From positions 1 through 41,630 of the forward strand of contig JAJYLL010000038.1 of the NCBI GenBank assembly GCA_021787735.1: 41,630 nt of DNA, given 5' to 3'. The position numbers and the translations under genes are program-made. The notes beneath the pieces were generated by a model. It saw only the letters and a list, made by a program, of their open reading frames with translations. It had not been told where the DNA came from and searched no databases. This document shows positions 16,341-23,677 of the stretch, one piece after another (positions within the stretch are counted from its first letter, which is position 1; every line of letters starts with the position of its first letter). Origin of the DNA: Acidobacteriota bacterium. GTDB taxonomy: Bacteria; Acidobacteriota; Terriglobia; UBA7540.

Positions 16341-17363
16341 ATGTGGCTTACTGTCAAGCGGCTGTTGCTGGGATTGGTTCTCATCCTGCTGGCGTCTGCA
16401 GTTTTGCTGATTTCTGACGGGGGCCGGCGTAAGAGTAGCGGCAGCAATGCGGGAGTGAACAAAAAATGGGTGGTCAATCTCCTGGAATATGTAAACGTGG
16501 AGGATTCGGAACAGTCGGAGAAAGGGATCTTGGATGGCTTGCGGGAATCGGGCTTGGTGGAAGGATGCGACTATGAAATGACGGTCCGCAACGCACAAGG
16601 AGACATGCCGACGTTAAACGGCCTGGTCGATGCTGCGCTGACTGCCAGGGCCGATCTACTGATGACACTCTCGACGCCGACACTGCAGGCGACTATACGC
16701 AAGGCTCCGCCGCAATTGCCGATCGTTTTCACTTATCTTGCTGATCCCATCGCCGCCGGTGCGGGAGGGAACTTCACAGACCATCGCCCCAATGTGACCG
16801 GTGTGGCTACGGGCGGCGCCGATGAGGAAGTACTTGCGATTCTTCGGGAGTGCGTTCCCCGCGCGCGGAGTATTGGAACGATCGTGGTGCCTTCAGAGGT
16901 GAACACGGTTTACCACCTGCACGAGTTGACGTTGGAAGCGCGAAAATTGGGAATCGAGGTGATATCAGTACCGGCCAATACGAGTTCGGAATTGCCGGAT
17001 GCAGCCTTGGCTTTATGCAGCATGAAGATTGACGCGGTGTGCCAGGTTGCAGGCAATCTCACGGCTACTGGGTTCACCAGCATTGCCCGAGCGGCACGCG
17101 TGGCCAGACTGCCAGCGTTTGCATTCATGAGTTCCGCGGCGGAACAGGGGGCGGTGGCCGTGGTCGCTCGTGACTATTACGATGGCGGCATTGAGGCTGC
17201 GCAGTTTGCAGTCAGGGTGATGCGGGGAGAGAGTCCGGCCTCCATCCCGATTCAGCCACTGCGTAAGAACAGGACCATTGTGAATCTGGCGGCCGCGCGG
17301 GCGGTGGGAATCACGGTCCCGGCGTCAGTACTCAAGAAGGCCGAGAAGGTGATCGGCAATTAA
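16341..17363 (+). CDS. ABC transporter substrate-binding protein (COG2984-like), single domain
   Basis: This 340-residue protein has an N-terminal hydrophobic segment (about 7-25) and one binding domain of the same kind as in the gene before it, with GLVEGCDYEMTVRNAQGD, LSTPTLQAT, YLADPIAAGAGG and AGNLTATGFTSIARAA. The segment lacks a clear lipobox or signal-peptidase site, so it may be a membrane anchor. GGAGAG lies about seven bases before the ATG. The gap to the preceding gene is 39 bp. Having a single- and a triple-domain binder in one operon suggests several ligands, or binding proteins that also signal. Confidence 0.88.
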   Translation: MWLTVKRLLLGLVLILLASAVLLISDGGRRKSSGSNAGVNKKWVVNLLEYVNVEDSEQSEKGILDGLRESGLVEGCDYEMTVRNAQGDMPTLNGLVDAALTARADLLMTLSTPTLQATIRKAPPQLPIVFTYLADPIAAGAGGNFTDHRPNVTGVATGGADEEVLAILRECVPRARSIGTIVVPSEVNTVYHLHELTLEARKLGIEVISVPANTSSELPDAALALCSMKIDAVCQVAGNLTATGFTSIARAARVARLPAFAFMSSAAEQGAVAVVARDYYDGGIEAAQFAVRVMRGESPASIPIQPLRKNRTIVNLAAARAVGITVPASVLKKAEKVIGN

Positions 17364-17398
17364 TTGGCAGAATACGGGCTGCATGAGAGGACCAAATC

Positions 17399-18652
17399 AT
17401 GGAAATCACTGCAGAGATATCAGGCGAGGCGAAAAAGATCAAGGTCAAGGGCCGGCTGGACGGCTACTGGGCAGACCATCTGGCAAAAGCGCTGGAGGAA
17501 GAGATTCACCGGGGCGCCCACAACCTTCTGCTGGATCTTTCCGAGGTGGTCTTCCTGAGCTCAGCGGGCATCAGGGTTCTTGTGAGGTACTACAAGCAAT
17601 TGAAGGAAATCAATGGGTTCCTTCAGGTTTCCGAAGCTTCCGAGCCGGTAAAGAAGGTCTTGGAAATTTCCAGGCTCACCGGCATCCTGCTTGCCAGCGA
17701 AAGCACGGTGGCCGCAGTTGCCACGCCGGCGGTTCCCACGCCCAGCCTTCACATGGAAATGCATGGAGCTGCTTTTGATGTATTTCCCCGCACCCTGGGA
17801 GCTAAACTGCAACATCGGCTCCTGGGTGACCCGGATCTGCTAAGGGGCTGTCGTTTTCGCCAAGAGAGTTGCAGTACGGTACAGTTTCCCGAATCTACCT
17901 TCGGCATTGGGCTAGGGGCACTTGGAGACAGTTTTGAGGAGTGTCACGGCCGTTTCGGAGAGTTCATTGCGGTGGCGGGGACCGTTGCGTACTTTCCCAC
18001 GGATGGTACCAACGTTCCCGACTACCTGGTAGCTGCTGGAGCCTCCTATCCGGACGTGCAGGTTTGTTACGGTCTTTCCTGCGAGGGCCAATTCTGCAAG
18101 CTGGCGCGCTTTGAGGCGAAGAATGAAACCGGGACTGTAACACTCACCCAACTGGTCGAGTCTGCTCTGGAAATAGCCAGCGCCGAGCAGATGGGGCTGG
18201 TCATAGTGGCTGAGTCGGCAGGACTGATAGGTGCTGCCCTGCGCCGACCGCCTACCGTCGAGGCGGCGAAGAACGCGCCTTTCGAATTTCCCCGGATCCG
18301 CGAGTGGCTCAGCTTTACAACTGAACCTGCGTATACGCGCAGCCTCGCGCTCGTGACGGGTGTGGCCTCGCGTGGAGTTGAAGGAGCACTCGCCCCGATG
18401 CTGCGTCCTTTGACTTCTGACACTCCAATCGTGGGGCACTTTCACGCTGCGGCATTTTCTTACCGGCCGCTGCAAAAAGGCAGGATCGAACTGACAAAGA
18501 CCGTCAAATCGCTTTTCGAGAATCAGACCCTGCAGGGTATTCTTCATCTCCTGAGTGACGACCGTGCTTTCGCGGGCGCAGGCCAGAGCCAATTTGTTCG
18601 CGGCGCATGCTGGCTGGGCCCCCTTACAGGAACTGTTGAGGGAGGGACTTAG
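17399..18652 (+). CDS. STAS-domain protein with large uncharacterised C-terminal domain
   Basis: Residues 1-100 form a STAS domain of the anti-sigma-factor-antagonist type: LLLDLSEVVFLSSAGIRVLV carries S55 at the place that RsbW-like kinases phosphorylate. Residues about 115-417 are a soluble domain I cannot assign. It contains GIGLGALGDSFEEC, TVAYFPTDGTNVPDYL, two cysteines in YGLSCEGQFCKL, and a C-terminal HFHAAAFSYRPLQKGRI and GQSQFVRGACWLGPL. There are no membrane segments. GAGAGG precedes the ATG, and the stop codon directly abuts the permease start, so expression is coupled to the transporter. It may link partner switching to transport, either as a phospho-switch or as a sensor at the ATPase. 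The C-terminal function is unknown. Confidence 0.85.
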   Translation: MEITAEISGEAKKIKVKGRLDGYWADHLAKALEEEIHRGAHNLLLDLSEVVFLSSAGIRVLVRYYKQLKEINGFLQVSEASEPVKKVLEISRLTGILLASESTVAAVATPAVPTPSLHMEMHGAAFDVFPRTLGAKLQHRLLGDPDLLRGCRFRQESCSTVQFPESTFGIGLGALGDSFEECHGRFGEFIAVAGTVAYFPTDGTNVPDYLVAAGASYPDVQVCYGLSCEGQFCKLARFEAKNETGTVTLTQLVESALEIASAEQMGLVIVAESAGLIGAALRRPPTVEAAKNAPFEFPRIREWLSFTTEPAYTRSLALVTGVASRGVEGALAPMLRPLTSDTPIVGHFHAAAFSYRPLQKGRIELTKTVKSLFENQTLQGILHLLSDDRAFAGAGQSQFVRGACWLGPLTGTVEGGT

Positions 18653-19591
18653 ATGAGTCTCCTGATTGGTGCATTGACGATCGGGTTCATTCTTTCACTG
18701 CTGGCCCTGGGTGTGTTTATCAGTTTTCGAATCTTCAGCTTTCCGGACATCACGGCCGACGGGTCGAGCACGCTGGGGGCAGCGGTTGCTGCGGCGATGA
18801 TCGTCAATGGCGTGAATCCTGTGGTAGCCACCGCTGCTGGTTTTGCAGCGGGCTTCGTGGCGGGCGCTGTGACTGGCACACTGGCCACCAAGTTCAAGAT
18901 CAACGGACTGCTTTCGGGCATCCTGGTGATGACGGGACTCTACTCCGTCAATCTGCACATCATGGGGCGCAGCAATGTTCCTTTGCTGGGAGAAAAGACG
19001 CTCACGACCTACGCACAGGCGATCGGTACTACGGTGCTTGGTGGTCGTACCAGCTTGAATGTGATGGGTTGGGAAGTTTCCACCCTCGATGCTTCCGTGC
19101 TGGGCTTGACTTTTGTTGCAATTGCCCTCACCGGCGTGCTCCTATACGCGTTCTTCCAAACCCATCTGGGGACCGCGATGCGCGCCACAGGAGACAACAG
19201 TCGGATGATCCGAGCGCTGGGCGTAAATGACGGCAACATGATCGTGCTGGGTCTTGCGGTTTCAAACGGTCTGGTGGCGCTTTCGGGGGCTTTTTTGGCG
19301 CAATACCAGGGCTTTGCTGACGTGCAGATGGGTATTGGCATGGTGGTCTGGGGACTTGCGAGTGTCATCATTGGGGAAGCGTTGGTGGGAACACGCCAAC
19401 TCGGTTTCATCATATGTGGTGCAGTGATGGGCTCGATTTTGTTCCGCCTGCTTGTGGCAATTGCCCTGCGCCTGGGACTCAACCCCAACGATCTCAAGCT
19501 GATTACCGCCGTCTTCGTTTTCTTAGCTTTGATATTGCCCAGCCTGATGCGCAAATTCAGGTCACGGAGGGTCAGACTATCCCATGCTTGA
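18653..19591 (+). CDS. ABC transporter permease (COG4120-like)
   Basis: This 312-residue membrane protein has about eight to nine helices. The fold belongs to the branched-chain-amino-acid/ribose permease superfamily, close to the TrpY/COG4120 group that pairs with COG2984 binding proteins. Typical stretches are SFPDITADGSSTLGAAVAA, LSGILVMTGLYSVNLHIMG and THLGTAMRATGDNSRMIRALGV, the last being the cytoplasmic coupling loop. It starts on the base after the STAS gene's stop codon and overlaps the ATPase gene by 8 bp, so all three are translated together. Confidence 0.92.
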   Translation: MSLLIGALTIGFILSLLALGVFISFRIFSFPDITADGSSTLGAAVAAAMIVNGVNPVVATAAGFAAGFVAGAVTGTLATKFKINGLLSGILVMTGLYSVNLHIMGRSNVPLLGEKTLTTYAQAIGTTVLGGRTSLNVMGWEVSTLDASVLGLTFVAIALTGVLLYAFFQTHLGTAMRATGDNSRMIRALGVNDGNMIVLGLAVSNGLVALSGAFLAQYQGFADVQMGIGMVVWGLASVIIGEALVGTRQLGFIICGAVMGSILFRLLVAIALRLGLNPNDLKLITAVFVFLALILPSLMRKFRSRRVRLSHA

Positions 19592-20396
19592 ACTGCGAAA
19601 CGTCACCAAAGTTTTTAATCCAGGGACCCCCAACGAAGTGCGCGCAATCGAGGGCGTAGATCTGACGCTCGAGGAAGGCGCGTTCGTTGCCATCATTGGA
19701 ACCAATGGATCGGGAAAATCGACCCTGCTCAATGCTGTAGCTGGCACCTTCCTGGTTGATTCGGGCACAATTTCGTTGGATGGTACTGATATCACTCGCT
19801 GGCCTGAGCATCGCCGCGCGAGCCTGATGGGCCGCGTGTTTCAGGATCCCTTCACCGGCACCTCACCGAACCTGACCATAGCCGAAAACCTGGTGCTTGC
19901 GGCACAGCGCGGGCTTCCGCGCCGGCTGGGCTGGGCGCTGAACAGGAAAGCGAAGGATGAAATACGCGCTCGGGTGCAGCAATTAAATATGGGCCTTGAG
20001 CACCTGATAGACAACCCCATTGGCAGCCTTTCCGGTGGGCAGCGGCAGGCTCTGACTCTTTTGATGGCAACCTGGCTGAAACCACGACTGCTGCTGTTGG
20101 ACGAGCATACAGCCGCCTTGGACCCGAAGAGCGCCGACCAAGTCATTGCCCTTACGGATGCGGTTGTCACGCGGGACCGGCTGACAACTCTCATGGTAAC
20201 CCATTCGATGCACCAAGCCGCCAACCTGGGCGACCAGCTGATCATGATGCATCGCGGCAGGATTATCCAGGAATTCAGGGGTGCGGAAAAGAGGCGCACT
20301 CGCGTGGATGATCTGTTGGCACGCTTCGAGGAAGTACGGCGCGCAGATCAGTTAGATGAGACGGCTGCTGAGATGTTGGAGCGTACCTACGTCTAA
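19584..20396 (+). CDS. ABC transporter ATP-binding protein (COG1101-like)
   Basis: This 270-residue ATPase has Walker A GTNGSGKS (39-46), Q-loop VFQDPFTGT, signature LSGGQRQ, Walker B LLLLDEHTAALDP with the catalytic Glu intact, and the switch His in VTHSMHQA. DEHTAALDP in place of DEPTAALDP is typical of the COG1101 group. It energises the permease encoded just upstream. Its start codon lies within the last codons of that gene. The C-terminal 30 residues (RRTRVDDLLARFEEVRRAD) are helical and charged. Confidence 0.93.
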   Translation: MLELRNVTKVFNPGTPNEVRAIEGVDLTLEEGAFVAIIGTNGSGKSTLLNAVAGTFLVDSGTISLDGTDITRWPEHRRASLMGRVFQDPFTGTSPNLTIAENLVLAAQRGLPRRLGWALNRKAKDEIRARVQQLNMGLEHLIDNPIGSLSGGQRQALTLLMATWLKPRLLLLDEHTAALDPKSADQVIALTDAVVTRDRLTTLMVTHSMHQAANLGDQLIMMHRGRIIQEFRGAEKRRTRVDDLLARFEEVRRADQLDETAAEMLERTYV

Positions 20397-20493
20397 ACTG
20401 TATTGACTTTGCTCGTCTGCCGGCATGAACCTTGACGTCAGTGGCTGTTGACCTCCCGGCTGCGACCGAGCCCGGAAGAGGTTTGGAGCCGTA

Positions 20494-20916
20494 ATGGAAA
20501 GCCGTTTATTCCTGGTCCTCAGGAACAACCTTAGCGAACTGAAGAGAATGTCAGACGCGGTGTCAGCCTGGTGCCGGGGGAACAATATTTCCTCTGCCGC
20601 GGAATTTCATGTCAACCTGGCGCTGGACGAAATCATCAGCAACGTCATCCGCTACGGTTGGAAGGACCTTGGCGAACACCAGTTAAACGTTCGCTTGTCC
20701 CTCTTGAATGACGAAGTGACAGTGGAGGTTGAGGATGATGCCACGCCCTTTAACCCTTTGGAAGTCCCTGTGCCCGATCTCAACCGACCTTTGGAGGAGC
20801 GCACGGTGGGTGGATTGGGTATCCATCTGGTCCGGCAAGTCATGGATGGGCTGGAGTATCAGCGGCTCGACGGTAAAAACTTATTGGTCATGAAGAAGAA
20901 GATCAGCTACTCGTAG
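20494..20916 (+). CDS. RsbW-like anti-sigma factor kinase (HATPase_c_2)
   Basis: This 140-residue single-domain GHKL ATPase belongs to the RsbW/SpoIIAB group. The N-box NLALDEIISNVIRY has E46 and N50, the G1 box is EVEDDATPFNPL and the G2 box GGLGIHLVRQVMD. Such proteins phosphorylate a STAS antagonist on Ser and bind an alternative partner, often a sigma factor. GGAG is six bases before the ATG. It lies 98 bp after the ABC ATPase and 45 bp before an RsbV-like gene on the same strand. No sigma factor is encoded nearby, so the final target is unknown. Confidence 0.88.
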   Translation: MESRLFLVLRNNLSELKRMSDAVSAWCRGNNISSAAEFHVNLALDEIISNVIRYGWKDLGEHQLNVRLSLLNDEVTVEVEDDATPFNPLEVPVPDLNRPLEERTVGGLGIHLVRQVMDGLEYQRLDGKNLLVMKKKISYS

Positions 20917-20961
20917 GAGCACCATTCGCTTCGGGGACTTAGTGTCGAAGGAGGTGCGAAA

Positions 20962-21300
20962 ATGACTTTTAGCGAGGAGAAAGTTGATGGTGTCATCGTC
21001 CTCGGGATCAGTGGAAAGGTAAATACAGAGGCTTCGGAAGACCTTCTCAAAAAGATGACCGACCTCATCGACAACGGGGCACGTCGTCTGCTTCTTGATT
21101 TATCCGGCGTGGACTACATTAACAGCTCTGGTCTCCGGGTCTTTCTGACGGCGGCCAAGAGGATGGCCGATCTGAGTGGAAAGATAGTCCTCGCAAATGT
21201 GACTGAATTGATCTATCAGGTCCTGCACGTTTCCGGTTGCACCTCACACATCGAGGTCTACTCTTCTAGGGAAGAAGCATTCAAGGCTCTCAAAGACTAA
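20962..21300 (+). CDS. RsbV-like STAS anti-sigma factor antagonist
   Basis: This 112-residue stand-alone STAS domain carries LLLDLSGVDYINSSGLRVFL, where S55 is the expected phosphorylation site; the residue before it is Asn rather than the usual Asp. It should be phosphorylated by the neighbouring RsbW-like kinase and reset by a PP2C phosphatase. A strong GGAGG precedes the ATG. The only PP2C in the window is encoded by the convergent response-regulator gene whose stop is about 150 bp away. Confidence 0.9.
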   Translation: MTFSEEKVDGVIVLGISGKVNTEASEDLLKKMTDLIDNGARRLLLDLSGVDYINSSGLRVFLTAAKRMADLSGKIVLANVTELIYQVLHVSGCTSHIEVYSSREEAFKALKD

Positions 21301-21396
21301 TGCACAGTTTAGCCCCTTGGTAGCGGGCCCCCGTTTTGGCTTGTCGGTGGAAGTCTTGCTGCCATATCCGCGCCTTCCATCCATAACCCCTTCAGT

Positions 21397-21442
21397 GAAG
21401 CACTGCGAAGCGACATCTCTTGCAGCTTCTTTGTAGTGCTTC
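21397..21442. terminator. Nested inverted repeat between convergent operons
   Basis: GAAGCACT (21397-21404) pairs perfectly with AGTGCTTC (21435-21442), and an inner GAAGC/GCTTC pair lies inside the loop. It begins five bases past the stop of the receiver-PP2C gene, at the meeting point of two long operons. There is no T-run on either side, so it may be a weak or factor-assisted bidirectional terminator or an mRNA-end stabiliser. Confidence 0.45.
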
Positions 21443-21446
21443 TCAC

Positions 21447-22649
21447 CTAGGGAAAGTCAAGACGCAAGAGCGAGAAGTCGTCGTCCAGTGTATTGCCTGA
21501 GTGCAATTCCTGAAGGGTCTTGTAAAGTGCTTCGATCTCCGTGCCGGGTTCCGCTGACGGGCGTCTCAGGTAATCTTGCAATTCTTCAAACGACCACATG
21601 GTTCCATCGGGCTTTTCAACCTCATACACACCGTCGGAGAAGAGGTAAAGCCGCGAATCTTTCGGCACTTGGGTTTCAGCTCTCTCAAATTCTACTTTGG
21701 GGAAAGCTCCAATGAACATGTTTTGGCATATCAACTGTTCAGCTGGTAGGGAAGGGTTTCCGAAAAGCAACGCCGGAGGATGCCCGGCACTTGCATGTCT
21801 CAATTTCCTCGTTTGTCGATTGTAGACTCCGTACCACAAAGTGAAATAAAGCTCATTCTGTTTCTCCATCTGAAAATTCGAGTTCATCCCGCCGAGCACG
21901 GCAGCTGGGTCACGGAAGTCGACGTCAGGAAGGGATTGAGCCCGCAGTACGTTCAGTGCTGAGACTGATAACAGAGCAGGCCCTACGCCATGCCCGCAGA
22001 CGTCGAGGAGATAGAACGCAAAGTGATTCTCGTCGATCCAGTGATAGCCAAACGAATCGCCTCCCAGGGTGGCAGAGGGGAAATACCTCCAGGCCGTCGT
22101 TACGTCGCCGCTCCCGATTGGCGCCGGAAGCAGTGAAATGACGTATTCGGCCGCCCGTGCGATTTCGTTGGCGAGTTTCTGCTGGCTTAAAAGCAAGGCC
22201 TGGTAGGCATCGTTCCGCTGCAACAGGTTTATATAGCCCCTCGAGTGGTAACGGATGCGCGCAACCAGTTCGATGCGGTCCGGTAACTTCACCAGGTAAT
22301 CATTTGCCCCAAGGGCAAACGCCTCTGCTTTGGTTACGGCTTCCTCCCTGCTTGAGAGTACGATCAGAGGGATGTCCTTCAATTGAGGGTGCGCGCGGAA
22401 GAAGCGTACCAGGTCCAACCCATCGATGTCCGGCATTACAAGATCCTGAAGGATCACCGTGGGCAACCATTCAACTGCCGTAGGGACTGCGCACGTCGGG
22501 TCCTGACAGAATTGCAGGGTGATGTCGGCCTCCGGAGCCAGCATTCTCCGCACGGTTTCTCCGACGATGGCCTGATCGTCGACTAACAGCACGCGGATCG
22601 GGTATTCGGTCAACGCGGGAGAAAACGGTCGACTGGCGATTGCAGACAT
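21447..22649 (-). CDS. Response regulator with PP2C (SpoIIE/RsbU-type) phosphatase output
   Basis: This 400-residue protein is a receiver domain (about 18-135; phospho-acceptor D69 in LQDLVMPDIDG, K121) joined by a coiled linker to a PP2C-type phosphatase domain (about 180-400). Phosphatase motifs are GGDSFGYHW (D198), LLDVCGHGVGPALL (D216), HASAGHPP, FSDGVYE and LDDDFSLL, so the metal-binding acids are present. Such regulators dephosphorylate STAS antagonists when activated. It is the last gene of the chemosensory operon and overlaps cheB by one base (TGATG). In Wsp operons this position is held by the diguanylate cyclase WspR. Candidate substrates are the two STAS proteins on the opposite strand. 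Confidence 0.93.
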   Translation of the reverse strand: MSAIASRPFSPALTEYPIRVLLVDDQAIVGETVRRMLAPEADITLQFCQDPTCAVPTAVEWLPTVILQDLVMPDIDGLDLVRFFRAHPQLKDIPLIVLSSREEAVTKAEAFALGANDYLVKLPDRIELVARIRYHSRGYINLLQRNDAYQALLLSQQKLANEIARAAEYVISLLPAPIGSGDVTTAWRYFPSATLGGDSFGYHWIDENHFAFYLLDVCGHGVGPALLSVSALNVLRAQSLPDVDFRDPAAVLGGMNSNFQMEKQNELYFTLWYGVYNRQTRKLRHASAGHPPALLFGNPSLPAEQLICQNMFIGAFPKVEFERAETQVPKDSRLYLFSDGVYEVEKPDGTMWSFEELQDYLRRPSAEPGTEIEALYKTLQELHSGNTLDDDFSLLRLDFP

Positions 22650-23677
22650 CAGGATATTCTCCCTTTTCTGGCTTCGTTCAAGATGGCGGCTGAAATATCC
22701 TCAACGGGGAGCAGTTGCCCCACTGCGCCGGCTTCCACTGCGGCACGAGGCATGCCGTAAACGATGCAGGTTCTTTCATCCTGCGCCATCGTTCTCCAAC
22801 CTGCTCGGCGAAGTGCCAGCAGCCCCTGCGCGCCGTCCCGTCCCATTCCCGTCAGCAGGCAGGCTATCCCGGGTTGCGGCCAGTAGCGCCCCAGGCTCAG
22901 GAAAAATTCATCCACCGAGGGTCGGTAGGGATAGTCAATGGGCTTAGCGGTATAGTGGAAAGTAAGGTCGGCGTTGACTACCAGATGATCATTGGTTCCC
23001 GCTACGTACACCTCGCCTGCCTCGGGCATGAGATTCTCCCGGATGAGCGATACGGGAAGATCAGTCTGGTTGCCCAACCATTCGACAAGCGCCGGGGCGA
23101 ACTGCACGTCGAGGTGTTGGACTATGACCACTGCCGCCCCCAGGTTCTTTGGCAGACCGCGTAGAATAATCGCCACAGCATTGGGACCCCCGGTCGAGGC
23201 TCCAAGCACCACTAGTCTGGGCGGGTGCGTAGGAACGACAAGGGGTCTAGGAGGTGGGGCTCCCAGAGACTCGCGTCCGGCAAACGCAATGAGTTTTCCC
23301 ATCACGGCAATTTTCCGCAGGAGGTCCTCCCCGCCGGCGATTCCCCCGCCGGGACCAAAAACGGGCGTAGCCACCGCGTCCAGTGCTCCCGCGCTCAAAG
23401 CCGCAAACACTTTGTCCGCGTTGCCGGCAACAGTTGCGGTGACGACCAGGATGGCGCAAGATGACTGTTTCATGATGATGCGGGTGGCTTGCGCGCCGTC
23501 CATCAATGGCATAATGAGGTCCATCAGAATCAGGTCAGGGCGGTCGCGGGCACACTTTTCCACCGCTTCAATGCCGTTCGCAGCAGTCCACGCCACTTCA
23601 TATTCCGGGACACTGCGGACCAGCCGCCGAAGCACCTCTACAGCGAGCGCGAGGTCGTTGACAATGGCGATACGCAT
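22649..23677 (-). CDS. cheB: Chemotaxis-type protein-glutamate methylesterase CheB
   Basis: CheB removes methyl groups from chemoreceptors and so sets adaptation. The 342-residue protein has an N-terminal receiver (D53 in LMDLIMP; the usual first Asp pair reads N7-D8) and a C-terminal esterase domain with the triad S161 (GASTGGP), H188 (VQHLD) and D281 (TGMGRDGA). The chosen ATG at 23677 overlaps the cheA stop in TGATG; a GTG one codon earlier is possible. It corresponds to WspF in gene order. CheB of this kind is activated by phosphotransfer from the adjacent CheA. Confidence 0.95.
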   Translation of the reverse strand: MRIAIVNDLALAVEVLRRLVRSVPEYEVAWTAANGIEAVEKCARDRPDLILMDLIMPLMDGAQATRIIMKQSSCAILVVTATVAGNADKVFAALSAGALDAVATPVFGPGGGIAGGEDLLRKIAVMGKLIAFAGRESLGAPPPRPLVVPTHPPRLVVLGASTGGPNAVAIILRGLPKNLGAAVVIVQHLDVQFAPALVEWLGNQTDLPVSLIRENLMPEAGEVYVAGTNDHLVVNADLTFHYTAKPIDYPYRPSVDEFFLSLGRYWPQPGIACLLTGMGRDGAQGLLALRRAGWRTMAQDERTCIVYGMPRAAVEAGAVGQLLPVEDISAAILNEARKGRIS

